DNA of 64,000 bases from Halpernia sp048269545 (GTDB taxonomy: Bacteria; Bacteroidota; Bacteroidia; Flavobacteriales; Weeksellaceae). The notes under the pieces are model-generated. The model saw only the letters and a list, made by a program, of their open reading frames with translations, had not been told where the DNA came from and searched no databases. Position numbers and translations under genes: made by a program. Of this stretch, positions 1 through 8,426 are shown piece after piece. The stretch is from assembly GCF_048269545.1 (NCBI RefSeq), contig NZ_JBLXIJ010000006.1, positions 62,001 to 126,000 of the forward strand, read 5' to 3'. Numbering within the stretch: the stretch's first letter is position 1; each line of letters begins with the position of its first letter.

Positions 1-87
1 AACTGAACCAACGTGATAAGGATGTTTTTCTTTAGCAAAAGCAGAAATTGTAAATAATAAAGTGAGTAATAAAAATATTTTTTTCAT
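1..87 (-). CDS. DUF6702-like secreted protein, N-terminal fragment
   Basis: The gene runs off the left edge; 29 codons are visible from ATG at 87-85. The product starts with a Sec signal peptide (MKKIFLLLTLLFTISAFA) followed by KEKHPYHVGSV. A His-Pro-Tyr-His-x-Gly start to the mature protein, next to a HupE/UreJ gene and an M1 peptidase gene, is what I associate with the flavobacterial DUF6702 family of unknown function. The ATG overlaps an in-frame TGA left over from the decayed toxin gene upstream (ATGA). Family assignment is tentative because so little is visible. Confidence 0.6.
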   Translation of the reverse strand, partial: MKKIFLLLTLLFTISAFAKEKHPYHVGSV

Positions 88-116
88 TTTAATAAGTCGA
101 TAATTTTTTGTGGATC

Positions 117-387
117 TTATCGCATTTCAAAGAAAAGCAAAACTCGGATTATATTTTTATTTTCTTGCCTGAAATACATTTTAACGTGTTTTTTTCCAAT
201 TAATACGCTTCTTGTATTTTTGGAAGATTTATGAAACTGCAGATATTTTCCGTTTTCTAAATCATTAATAGTGCGCTTCACATCTATAAGAAAGTTAATT
301 ATTTCTTTATCTTTCCAATTAAACTCAAGAAAATCGATATTATCTTGAAGTGATTTTTTTTGCTATTTTCGAGAGTTTAACCTGCAT
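117..387 (-). pseudogene. RelE/ParE-family toxin, frameshifted and truncated
   Basis: Read from ATG at 387-385 the product begins MQVKLSKIAKK, then leaves frame in a run of eight A residues (coding strand, 361-354). Removing one A gives a continuous frame containing NIDFLEFNW, NGKYLQFHKS, VLIGKKHVKMYFR and IRVLLFFEMR, ending in TAA at 119-117. The N-terminal helices followed by beta strands fit RelE/ParE-fold toxins. After the TAA the same frame stays open for ten codons (DPQKIIDLLK) to a TGA that overlaps the next start codon; homologues I know often continue with RQ-(D/N)-P, so the TAA may be a CAA-to-TAA nonsense change. The start overlaps the antitoxin end by 25 bases. Likely inactive unless slippage restores the frame. 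Confidence 0.7.
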
Positions 388-611
388 ATTTCACTATCAA
401 CAAATTGAAAAAATTCTTCTTTAGAAATGCAATCTTCATCTTTTAAATTATCCGCATAATTTTCCAAGGCTTCTTGAACATTTAGCGGAAGTTCATCAGA
501 AATGTTTTCATCATAAGGTCTATTTACAATTTTCACCCCTTTTAAGTTTTCCATTAATTTTTTAATGAAAGGAAAATCTTCTTTATTTTCTATCTCAATG
601 GTTAAATTCAT
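363..611 (-). CDS. Probable antitoxin partner of the RelE/ParE-like toxin
   Basis: An 82-residue acidic protein with no signal peptide. Its first half (MNLTIEIENKEDFPFIKKLM) looks like a short strand followed by a helix, and the C-terminal half is a charged helix. It lies directly upstream of, and overlaps by 25 bases, the decayed RelE/ParE-type toxin gene, the usual antitoxin-first order of type II systems. I do not recognise the DNA-binding fold from sequence, so the call rests mainly on size, charge and position. The frame is intact although the toxin is not, as expected when an antitoxin outlives its toxin. Confidence 0.6.
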   Translation of the reverse strand: MNLTIEIENKEDFPFIKKLMENLKGVKIVNRPYDENISDELPLNVQEALENYADNLKDEDCISKEEFFQFVDSEICRLNSRK

Positions 612-627
612 CTCTTTTGATTTTATA

Positions 628-635
628 CAAAGTTA
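628..635 (-). promoter_or_regulatory. Candidate -7 box for the antitoxin-toxin operon
   Basis: On the minus strand TAACTTTG fits the Bacteroidota TAnnTTTG box, about 17 bases before the antitoxin start. No TTTG is found 19 bases further upstream, so support is partial. Confidence 0.35.
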
Positions 636-676
636 AAATAAAATTCGTATAATCGCTTTTCAAAAATTTTAATGGA

Positions 677-1264
677 ATGCAGGATTTTTTATTTTATTTA
701 AACCTCGGTTGGTCGCATATTATTTCATGGGATGCATTAGATCATCAATTATTTATTTTGGCTTTGGTCGCCGTTTATACTTTAAAAGATTTAAAAAAAG
801 TATTGATTTTAGTAACAGCATTTACAATCGGACATTCTTTTACTTTGGTTTTAAGTATTTTAGATGTTGTGAGATTTCCGAGTAATTGGGTGGAATTTCT
901 AATTCCTATAACAATCGTGTTAACTTCTATAGGAAATATTTTAATGTTCAAAAACACCCAAAAATTAATGAAACTTAATTATTTATTGGCTTTAATTTTT
1001 GGTCTCATTCACGGAATGGGTTTTGCAAATTCTGCAAGAATGATGATTGCGAGCGAACAAAACATCGCCGCTCCACTTTTTGGATTTAATATTGGTTTAG
1101 AATTTGGGCAAATTGCAGTTGTGATTCTAATCTTAGTTTTAGAATTTTTACTAATGAAATATTTCAAATTAGATAAAAAATATTGGTTAATTATTGCTTC
1201 TGCAATCGCTTTTTTAATTTCACTTTCAATGGCGATTGAGAGAATTCCTTTTGCACAATCATAA
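677..1264 (+). CDS. HupE/UreJ-like membrane protein
   Basis: A 195-residue, very hydrophobic protein with about six predicted membrane helices. Polar His-containing motifs sit inside or at the edge of helices: GWSH (11-14), DHQLF (about 22-26), IGHS (51-54) and LIHGMGFA (about 110-117). HGxGFA and paired histidines are typical of the HupE/UreJ family, thought to act as nickel or other metal permeases. There is no hydrogenase or urease operon nearby, so the substrate cannot be inferred. In flavobacteria this family often lies beside an M1 peptidase and a DUF6702 gene, as here. Confidence 0.8.
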   Translation: MQDFLFYLNLGWSHIISWDALDHQLFILALVAVYTLKDLKKVLILVTAFTIGHSFTLVLSILDVVRFPSNWVEFLIPITIVLTSIGNILMFKNTQKLMKLNYLLALIFGLIHGMGFANSARMMIASEQNIAAPLFGFNIGLEFGQIAVVILILVLEFLLMKYFKLDKKYWLIIASAIAFLISLSMAIERIPFAQS

Positions 1265-1292
1265 AAATTTCTTAAAATTCAATTATTTTATT

Positions 1293-1300
1293 TAATTTTG
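1293..1300 (+). promoter_or_regulatory. Candidate -7 box for the M1 peptidase gene
   Basis: TAATTTTG matches TAnnTTTG and would place the transcript start about 30 bases before the ATG at 1338. No matching -33 TTTG is seen. Confidence 0.35.
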
Positions 1301-1337
1301 AACTCATTGATTATCATCTACAAAAACCTTTAAAAAC

Positions 1338-3707
1338 ATGAATTTAAAATCGCTTCTAATTTCTTTATTAATTCCGATAAGCTTTTTTGCTCAGGATATT
1401 AAAAACAATCCAACAAGTAATCACGGTAATAAATTTGAAGCTTTAGGTACGATTTTGCCTTCGCCAAATATTTACAGAACAGCGTCTGGCGCACCGGGAC
1501 ATGGATATTGGGCGAATCGTGCGGATTATGATATTTCCGCTTATTTAGATGAAGATAAAAGAAATTTAAAAGGTTCAGAAACCATAACTTATTATAATAA
1601 TTCACCAGATGATTTGGATTATCTTTGGTTGCAATTAGATGAAAATGAGCAATCTTCTGTTAAAAACGCTGCGTATGATAGTAATTCTACGTTGCCAAAA
1701 ATAACAACAACTGAACGATTAGAAATCTCCAATTTGCCAGAAAAAGATAATGGTTATGGTGTGAATCTAGAAAAAGTAACTCTTGCGGATGGAACTCCGC
1801 TTTCTTATACCGTAAACAAAACCATGATGCGAATTGATTTACCAAAGATATTGAAAAAAGGAGAGAAATTAGTTTTTAAAATAGATTGGAATTATAACAT
1901 CCCAAACCGAATAGAAAAAGGCGGACGCGGTGGTTATGAATATTTTCCAGAAGATGGGAATGATCTTTATACAATGACACAATGGTACCCAAGAATGTGC
2001 GTTTACAGTGATTTTAAAGGATGGCAAAATAATCAGTTCACAGGTCGTGGTGAATTTGCACTGGAATTTGGGAATTTTAAAGTTTCAATGAATGTTCCTG
2101 CAGATCATATTGTAGCGGGAACTGGACAAGGAAAAAATTACAAAGATGTTCTTTCAAGCGCACAATTTGCAAGATGGGAAAAAGCGCAAAATGCTTCAGA
2201 ACCTGTGGAAATTGTAACTTTAGCAGAAGCTAAAAATGCAGAAAAACATAAATCTAAAGAACGAAAAATTTGGAAATTTGAAGCAAACGATGTAAGAGAT
2301 TTTGCTTGGACTTCTTCTAGAAAATTTATTTGGGACGGAATGAAAGTAATGATTCCCGAAAATAAAAATGAAGTAATGGCAATGAGTTTATATCCAAAAG
2401 AAGCTTACGGATTATACAGAAAATATTCTACGAAATTAGTCGCACATACAATTAAAACTTATTCAGAATTTACAATTCCATATCCATATCCAGTTGCACA
2501 ATCAATTGAAGCAGCAAATGGAATGGAATATCCGATGATCTGTTTTAATTATGGACGTACCGAAAAAGATGGAACTTATTCTGAAGGAATTAAAAATGGA
2601 ATGATCGGCGTAATTATTCATGAAGTGGGACATAATTTTTTCCCAATGATTGTGAATTCAGACGAAAGACAATGGACTTGGATGGACGAAGGTTTGAATA
2701 CTTTTGTAGAATATTTAACTGAAGAAAAATGGGATAATAAATTTCCTTCAAAACGTGGTCCTGCTCATACAATTGTAGATTACATGAAATTGCCAAAAGA
2801 TCAGTTGGAACCGATTATGACAAACTCAGAAAATATTGTTCAGTTTGGTCCAAATGCATATTCTAAACCCGCAACTGGTTTAAATATTTTAAGAGAAACC
2901 ATTATGGGAAGAGATTTGTTTGATAAAGCTTTTAAAACTTATGCAAAAAGATGGGCTTTTAAACATCCAGAACCGGCAGATTTTTTTAGAACAATGAATG
3001 ATGCAAGTGCAGAAAACCTAGATTGGTTTTGGCGCGGTTGGTTTTATGGAATAGATCCTGTTGATATTTCTATTGATAAAGTAACTGTTGCAACTCCTGA
3101 TTTTAGTGAAGAACCGAAAGCTAGAAAAATGTCTTACTCTGTTGATAAAGCAATGACTCCAAGTTTTGATGACATTTCAAAAGTGAGAAACCGAAACGAT
3201 AAAAACATAAAATTTGCAGCAGATCAAGATAAAGATGTACAAGATTTTTACTATCGTTATGACCGCGGAATGGAAAAAGTAGATACAGACAAAAAATATG
3301 ATTTTGAAGTTGATTATTTTGCTAAAGCAGACGCAAAAGATCAAGCAAAATTAAAAAATATCTACGGCTATCAAATTGATTTTAGCAACAAAGGAGGTTT
3401 GGTAATGCCTATAATTTTAGAATTTACTTTTGAAGATGGTTCAAAATTAAACGATAAATCTTCTGCTCAAATTTGGCGTAAAAACGAAAATAAAGTTTCT
3501 AAAACTTATTATTTCGATAAAAAATTAAAATCAATACAGTTGGATCCAATGAAAGAAACTGCAGATATTGATACTTCAAATAATTATTGGGGAGAAATTC
3601 CTGCTCCAACTTCTAAATTTGAAGTGTTTAAACAAAAAATTGCAAATGCAAGTAGAGGCGCTTCTGGTGGAAAAGTTAACCCAATGCAAGCGGCGGGGAA
3701 AAAGTAA
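1338..3707 (+). CDS. M1-family zinc metallopeptidase, exported
   Basis: A 789-residue protein with a signal peptide (residues 1-19, MNLKSLLISLLIPISFFAQ). The zinc site is complete: H428-E429-x-x-H432 followed by E451 in DEGLNTF, which is exactly the HExxH-x18-E spacing of M1 (gluzincin) peptidases. G395-M396-E397 corresponds to the exopeptidase GxMEN-like motif that binds the substrate amino terminus. The last ~200 residues form a beta-rich C-terminal region; no T9SS sorting domain is evident, so a periplasmic or outer-membrane-associated enzyme is most likely. Such large Bacteroidota M1 enzymes are presumed to digest peptides for nutrition. A terminator follows directly. Confidence 0.92.
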   Translation: MNLKSLLISLLIPISFFAQDIKNNPTSNHGNKFEALGTILPSPNIYRTASGAPGHGYWANRADYDISAYLDEDKRNLKGSETITYYNNSPDDLDYLWLQLDENEQSSVKNAAYDSNSTLPKITTTERLEISNLPEKDNGYGVNLEKVTLADGTPLSYTVNKTMMRIDLPKILKKGEKLVFKIDWNYNIPNRIEKGGRGGYEYFPEDGNDLYTMTQWYPRMCVYSDFKGWQNNQFTGRGEFALEFGNFKVSMNVPADHIVAGTGQGKNYKDVLSSAQFARWEKAQNASEPVEIVTLAEAKNAEKHKSKERKIWKFEANDVRDFAWTSSRKFIWDGMKVMIPENKNEVMAMSLYPKEAYGLYRKYSTKLVAHTIKTYSEFTIPYPYPVAQSIEAANGMEYPMICFNYGRTEKDGTYSEGIKNGMIGVIIHEVGHNFFPMIVNSDERQWTWMDEGLNTFVEYLTEEKWDNKFPSKRGPAHTIVDYMKLPKDQLEPIMTNSENIVQFGPNAYSKPATGLNILRETIMGRDLFDKAFKTYAKRWAFKHPEPADFFRTMNDASAENLDWFWRGWFYGIDPVDISIDKVTVATPDFSEEPKARKMSYSVDKAMTPSFDDISKVRNRNDKNIKFAADQDKDVQDFYYRYDRGMEKVDTDKKYDFEVDYFAKADAKDQAKLKNIYGYQIDFSNKGGLVMPIILEFTFEDGSKLNDKSSAQIWRKNENKVSKTYYFDKKLKSIQLDPMKETADIDTSNNYWGEIPAPTSKFEVFKQKIANASRGASGGKVNPMQAAGKK

Positions 3708-3732
3708 TTTCTAAAAACTTTTTTAAATATTT

Positions 3733-3763
3733 AAAATGCTGAATTAATTTTCAGCATTTTTTT
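3733..3763 (+). terminator. Intrinsic terminator after the M1 peptidase gene
   Basis: AAAATGCTGAA pairs with TTCAGCATTTT across a five-base loop and is followed by a T run, 25 bases after the stop codon. Confidence 0.85.
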
Positions 3764-3947
3764 GTTTAAAATAAAAGAAATTAAAGGAAAATTTTTTGAT
3801 CATGTAATAATTTTATGAGTTGAATTGTCTATTCATTAGAAACTAATTTAAGTCTAAGCTAAATTTTTTCCGTTGAAAATCAATGACTTAAATAGATACA
3901 ATAAATAATTTTACTACTTTGTATTGCATAATACTAATTTATTTATA

Positions 3948-3955
3948 TATCTTTG
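3948..3955 (+). promoter_or_regulatory. Candidate -7 box for the outer-membrane receptor gene
   Basis: TATCTTTG fits TAnnTTTG. An upstream TTG at 3924-3926 is 21 bases away, slightly longer than the usual 19. If used, it gives a leader of about 105 bases that contains the inverted repeat at 3988-4054. Confidence 0.45.
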
Positions 3956-3987
3956 CAGTATCAATTAGTAAGAAAACAAAACAACTC

Positions 3988-4054
3988 AAAATAAAAGTCG
4001 CAAAAAACTGATAACCAAAATCACAAAAACTAATAACGGCGACTTTTATTTTTT
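3988..4054 (+). promoter_or_regulatory. Terminator-like stem-loop in the receptor leader
   Basis: A perfect 14-base arm (AAAATAAAAGTCGC, 3988-4001) is repeated inverted at 4039-4052 and runs straight into a T run, only 15 bases before the start codon of the outer-membrane receptor. The loop holds two imperfect copies of AAAAACT(g)ATAAC. It could be an attenuator, or the end of an upstream small RNA; see findings. The rest of the 3764-4068 spacer is AT-rich and shows nothing else. Confidence 0.55.
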
Positions 4055-4068
4055 TAAAACAATTACCT

Positions 4069-6270
4069 ATGAAAATTTTAATTACTTCTCTCGCTGTTCT
4101 TGCAAGCTCAATTTTATTCGCACAAGAAAGCGCAAAAAAAGATTCAACTCAATCTAAAAAGATAGATGAAGTTGTCATGACAAAACGTGTATTTGAGAAA
4201 AAAGCAGACCGTATGATTTTTGATGTGGCACATTCTCCCATCGCAAAAGGAACGACTGCTTTTGATTTGTTAAAAGAAACACCTTTGGTTTCTTCAACTG
4301 ATAATACCACTTTAAAAATTTTAGGAAAAAACAATGCGATTATTTACATCAACGGAAAAAAAACTAATATGGATGCAGAATCTGTAGTGGAAATGTTGAA
4401 AAATATGCCTTCCGAAAATTTATCAAAAATAGAAATTATTACTGTTCCTTCTTCGGAATTTCAAGTGGAAAGTAATGACGGAATTATTAATATTATTCTA
4501 AAGAAAAAACAAACCGATGGTTTGAACGGAACTTTGAAAATGAGTGATCAACAATCTTATTTCAATAATCCATATGCGGCTTTGAGTTTAAATTACCGAA
4601 AAGGAAAATTTGGAGCAAATGGAAATATTTATTCCAGTCTCTCAAAACAACAACAATTTTACACGCTTAGTAACGGAAATAATACCTATAAAAATGAAAC
4701 TGTAGGTTCTATAACAGATCCGAATATAAATTTAGGAGGCTACATCAATTTAGATTATGAGCTTACTCCAATGCAAAGTATAGGACTTTCTTATAATACA
4801 AGATTTAATTGGAGCAATAATTCCCGCTCAAATTTGAATAATACTTCACAAGATTTCACGACAAAAACTATCAAAAAAACGAATACTTCAAACGTTGAAG
4901 ATGCACATTCTAGAAGTCATTCTTTAAATTTAAATTACGAAATAAAGACCGACGAAGAAGGAAGCAAACTCACTATGAATGGATCTTATTTAAATTTTAA
5001 ACGTTTACAACAAAACATAAACATTACAACCAATTTATATAATCAAAATATTAATGCTAAATTTTTGCAGAAAACACCCCAAAAAGTAGATAATTTAGGC
5101 TTTCAAGCAGATTATATTCAGAAATTAAATAAAGAAACAACGCTTTCTTTTGGTGGAAATTACAACCATACCAAAACTGATAATGACACTTATTTTGAAA
5201 ATTTAATTCCACCTTCTGGGAAAGATGATAATCAATCTAATCATTTCATCTATTTAGAAAATATTTCTGCTCTTTACGCAACGTTCGAAAAAACATTTAG
5301 CGAGAAGTTTTCTGGGAAAATTGGTACAAGAGTAGAATTGACTCATAATGAAGGAAATGTTATTAATAAATCTGATCCTTATTATCATTTTAAAAATAAT
5401 TACACTGATTTTTTACCTTACGCTTCTGCAAATTATAATTTTAATAAAGACAATACGCTTTCTTACACTTTTTCTAGTAGAATTAGAAGACCTTCTTTTT
5501 GGGAACTAAATCCTACAAGAATATATATGACTGAAACTAATTATATCCAAAATAATCCTTTCATGAAAGCTTCAACTTATTATACACAAGAGTTGAATTA
5601 TATGTATAAAAGTTCCTACTTTTTAGTATTAAACCACAGTTATGTGAAAGATGTAAGTGAGCAAATTCCATTACAAAAAACCAATGGAAATGGGGATACA
5701 GAATTACGTTACATACGAACTAACTACGGAGATAAGCAAGAAATGAGCGCTTCAATTGGAATGCAAAAAACATTCTTTAAAGGAATTTGGTCTGCAAATA
5801 ATAGTGTGAATTTAAATTATAATATCTTCAAAGGTTCTGTTTCAAAAGATCCAATTACAAATGAAGATTTTCCAACTTACGAAGTCAATAAAAACACCTT
5901 CTTTTATAGTTTAGAGCTCAATAACAACATTAGATTATCTGCGAAAAAAGATTGGTTTCTAGGAGTGAATTATTTTTTCCTTTCTCCTCAAGAAATAGAA
6001 TTAGGTAAATTAAACACCATTCAAAGTTTAAATTTATCCGTTAAAAAAATCTATAAAGATTGGACGTTTCTCTTTGAAGTAAATGATATTTTTAACACCA
6101 ATGAAGTTAAATTTAAAGAAGTTCAAAGTTCAGGTTATTTCAATAGTGTAGATCAAAACCGTTACAATCAAAGTTTGAGTTTAAAGGTAACTTACAATTT
6201 CGGAAATAAAAAAGTGCAAAAAGTAAGAAAAACAGAAAACGCAAATGATGCCATAAAAGATAGAACTTAA
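4069..6270 (+). CDS. TonB-receptor-type outer-membrane beta-barrel protein
   Basis: A 733-residue protein with a signal peptide (MKILITSLAVLASSILFAQ). After a short linker comes a plug-like domain (about residues 35-145, including DLLKETPLV, INGKKT and IEIITVPSSEFQVESNDG). The rest alternates polar and aromatic residues as in a large beta barrel, ending in a strand near the C terminus (SLSLKVTYNFGNKK) followed by a short charged tail. It lacks the N-terminal carboxypeptidase-like domain common in SusC-type receptors and best fits the family named outer-membrane beta-barrel family protein. No SusD or TonB partner is adjacent, so the ligand is unknown. The gene is single, with its own leader and terminator. 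Confidence 0.85.
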   Translation: MKILITSLAVLASSILFAQESAKKDSTQSKKIDEVVMTKRVFEKKADRMIFDVAHSPIAKGTTAFDLLKETPLVSSTDNTTLKILGKNNAIIYINGKKTNMDAESVVEMLKNMPSENLSKIEIITVPSSEFQVESNDGIINIILKKKQTDGLNGTLKMSDQQSYFNNPYAALSLNYRKGKFGANGNIYSSLSKQQQFYTLSNGNNTYKNETVGSITDPNINLGGYINLDYELTPMQSIGLSYNTRFNWSNNSRSNLNNTSQDFTTKTIKKTNTSNVEDAHSRSHSLNLNYEIKTDEEGSKLTMNGSYLNFKRLQQNINITTNLYNQNINAKFLQKTPQKVDNLGFQADYIQKLNKETTLSFGGNYNHTKTDNDTYFENLIPPSGKDDNQSNHFIYLENISALYATFEKTFSEKFSGKIGTRVELTHNEGNVINKSDPYYHFKNNYTDFLPYASANYNFNKDNTLSYTFSSRIRRPSFWELNPTRIYMTETNYIQNNPFMKASTYYTQELNYMYKSSYFLVLNHSYVKDVSEQIPLQKTNGNGDTELRYIRTNYGDKQEMSASIGMQKTFFKGIWSANNSVNLNYNIFKGSVSKDPITNEDFPTYEVNKNTFFYSLELNNNIRLSAKKDWFLGVNYFFLSPQEIELGKLNTIQSLNLSVKKIYKDWTFLFEVNDIFNTNEVKFKEVQSSGYFNSVDQNRYNQSLSLKVTYNFGNKKVQKVRKTENANDAIKDRT

Positions 6271-6304
6271 ACTAAAATTAAATTTTCATTATTAATTTTT
6301 TCAA

Positions 6305-6332
6305 AAAACCACCGAAATTTTTCGGTGGTTTT
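6305..6332. terminator. Bidirectional terminator between convergent genes
   Basis: AAAACCACCGAA (6305-6316) pairs with TTCGGTGGTTTT (6321-6332). It has T runs on both sides and lies between the convergent receptor gene and the CtlX-type gene, so it can serve both. Confidence 0.85.
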
Positions 6333-6402
6333 GTTTCTTTTTAAATTTATACGAATTGAAAAAACAATTTAAATCTTTGCCACTTTACATTAAATTTTAT
6401 TC

Positions 6403-7326
6403 TTAAATTTTCGGTAAAAAAACTTCAGCCAACATACATCTCGCGCTTCCGCCGCCGTTGGTTTCGATGGTTTCTAAATCTGCATAAATAATTTCACAAT
6501 AGTTTTCAATAGCTTCAATTTGTTGTTTCGTCAAAGATTTAAAAGCTGTTTCAGACATTATTAAAAACTTTTCACCTTCAGAATTATGCAGTTGTAGCAT
6601 ATTTCCCGCAAACTGATGCATTTGGTTTTCAGAAATTTCAATTAATTCTTTTCCTGAATTTTTAATGACTTCAACTACTTTTTCTCGTTCAATTTTCACA
6701 TCAATACAATCTAAGCAAATCACTACAAAATCTTCTGCGACACACATCATCACATTGGTGTGATAAATTGGCAATCTTTCTCCATTTGCAGTTTGAAAAG
6801 AATGAAAAACTACAGGTTCATAACCAATTTTTTTACACAAATCTCTAAATAAATTTTCATCTAATCTCAATGAAACTGAACCATAAGCTAATTTTTTATC
6901 GTGGTCAAAAATAATACTTCCAGTTCCTTCCAAAAATATATTTTCATTTTCAGATTTTGATAAATCTACAATATCACTAATCTCGAAACCCGCATTTTTA
7001 ACAACTTCCAAAATTTCTGGTCTTCTTTCTAATCTTCTATTTTTAGCAAACATTGGATATAAAAAAGCTTTTCCATTTGTATCGAAACTCACCCAATTAT
7101 TCGGGAAAATAGAATCTGGCGTGTAAGTATCGGAACTGTCTTTTACGGTAATTACATTTATTTTTTTCGCACGAAGTTTTGCTACAAATTGGTTGAATTC
7201 TTCCAAGGCTTTTTCTTGCGTATTTCCATTTTCTGCATTGGTTTGAAAATAATTGTTTTTTGCTGTTTCTGCGTTAAAGCCAAAATTTACGGGCTCAATC
7301 ATTAAAACAGTATCTGTAGTTTGCAT
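6403..7326 (-). CDS. ctlX: CtlX-type citrulline/arginine hydrolase (pentein fold)
   Basis: A 307-residue cytosolic protein of the amidinotransferase/arginine deiminase superfamily. Visible landmarks are IEPVNFGFNAETAKNN near the N terminus, PNNWVSF (around residue 80), a Glu-Gly pair in FLEGTGS, the His in IYHTNVMM, and the nucleophile Cys in NGGGSARCML close to the C terminus. These match the citrulline-utilisation hydrolase CtlX group; the exact substrate (citrulline, arginine or a relative) cannot be decided from sequence. It is divergent from the glycosylasparaginase gene across a 99-base spacer. A second pentein-type hydrolase lies at 13199. Confidence 0.8.
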   Translation of the reverse strand: MQTTDTVLMIEPVNFGFNAETAKNNYFQTNAENGNTQEKALEEFNQFVAKLRAKKINVITVKDSSDTYTPDSIFPNNWVSFDTNGKAFLYPMFAKNRRLERRPEILEVVKNAGFEISDIVDLSKSENENIFLEGTGSIIFDHDKKLAYGSVSLRLDENLFRDLCKKIGYEPVVFHSFQTANGERLPIYHTNVMMCVAEDFVVICLDCIDVKIEREKVVEVIKNSGKELIEISENQMHQFAGNMLQLHNSEGEKFLIMSETAFKSLTKQQIEAIENYCEIIYADLETIETNGGGSARCMLAEVFLPKI

Positions 7327-7334
7327 TGTATAAA

Positions 7335-7364
7335 TTTGAATTGATGCAAATTTAAATAATTTTG
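7335..7364 (+). promoter_or_regulatory. Candidate promoter for the asparaginase-cutC pair, with overlapping divergent box
   Basis: TTTG (7335-7338), an 18-base spacer and TAATTTTG (7357-7364) fit the Bacteroidota promoter. On the opposite strand TAAATTTG (7354-7347) is a candidate -7 box for the divergent ctlX gene. The two boxes are only two bases apart, so the polymerases would compete. Confidence 0.5.
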
Positions 7365-7425
7365 AGTATTTTTAGTACATATTTTAAAGCAAGAAAAAAC
7401 ATTTAAAGCCTCAGAAAATATTTTT

Positions 7426-8412
7426 ATGGAAAACAGAAGAAAATTTATTAAAAAAGCTGGAATTATTTCTGGTATTTTGGCTTTAAATCCATTAAAAGCA
7501 ATAGAAATTTTAGCAAATAAATCTTCCAAAATAAGAAAACCTGTTGTTCTTTCTACTTGGAACTTTGGTTTACAATCGAATGAAATAGCTTGGAAAATTT
7601 TGTCAAAAAACGGAAAATCTTTAGATGCGGTTGAAGCAGGTGTTCAACTTTGTGAAGGCGATCCAAATGAAAGAAGTGTCGGTTTGGGCGGAAGACCAGA
7701 TCGCGATGGACACGTTACTTTAGACGCTTGTATAATGGATGAAATGGGAAATATTGGTTCTGTTGCGTGTTTAGAACACATTGTTCATCCAATTTCTGTT
7801 GCAAGAGCTGTAATGGAAAAAACGCCTCACGTGATGCTTGTTGGAGAAGGTGCTTTGGAATTTGCCCTTTCTCAAGGTTTTAAAAAAGAAAATTTACTCA
7901 CAGAAGATTCTAGAAAAGAATGGCAAGAATGGTTAAAAACTTCGGAATATAAACCAATTGTAAATGTTGAAAATCACGATACAATAGGAATGATTGCTTT
8001 AGATGAATTTGGAAATCTTTCCGGTGCGTGTACCACTTCTGGAATGGCTTTTAAAATGCACGGAAGAGTTGGAGATTCTCCAATTATTGGAGCGGAACTT
8101 TACGTGGATAATGAAATTGGGGCTGCAACTGCAACCGGACAAGGCGAAGAAGTCATCCGAACTTGCGGAACTCATTTGGTGGTAGAACTTATGCGACAAG
8201 GAAAAACACCGCAAGAAGCCTGTGAAGAAGCAGTAAAAAGAATTTACAAATTAATTATTTTAAGAAAGAAAAACCCAAAAGATTTACAAATTGGTTTCAT
8301 TGCGCTGAATAAAAATGGAGAAACTGGCGCTTTTTGTTTACAAAAAGGATTTAATTACGCTATTCATGACGCGAAAGAAAATAAACTAATTGATTCTCCT
8401 TATTTAATTTAA
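7426..8412 (+). CDS. N4-(beta-N-acetylglucosaminyl)-L-asparaginase (glycosylasparaginase)
   Basis: A 328-residue Ntn hydrolase that cleaves the link between Asn and N-acetylglucosamine of glycoproteins. The autocatalytic processing site is His-Asp-Thr (HDTIGMIALD) with T186 as the new N-terminal nucleophile. HGRVGDSPIIGAELY and GAATATGQGEEVIRT form the beta-subunit substrate pocket. The order and wording of these motifs closely resemble the Elizabethkingia (Flavobacterium) meningosepticum enzyme. The N terminus has NRRKFIKKAG then a hydrophobic stretch, which resembles a twin-arginine signal, so export to the periplasm after folding is likely. cutC follows 14 bases later and is probably co-transcribed. 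Confidence 0.92.
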   Translation: MENRRKFIKKAGIISGILALNPLKAIEILANKSSKIRKPVVLSTWNFGLQSNEIAWKILSKNGKSLDAVEAGVQLCEGDPNERSVGLGGRPDRDGHVTLDACIMDEMGNIGSVACLEHIVHPISVARAVMEKTPHVMLVGEGALEFALSQGFKKENLLTEDSRKEWQEWLKTSEYKPIVNVENHDTIGMIALDEFGNLSGACTTSGMAFKMHGRVGDSPIIGAELYVDNEIGAATATGQGEEVIRTCGTHLVVELMRQGKTPQEACEEAVKRIYKLIILRKKNPKDLQIGFIALNKNGETGAFCLQKGFNYAIHDAKENKLIDSPYLI

Positions 8413-8426
8413 TTTAACTTTACGAT

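Noticed and set aside
4149..4334. Antisense frame within the receptor gene
   Set aside because: No codon pattern or start signal; the plus-strand gene is certain.
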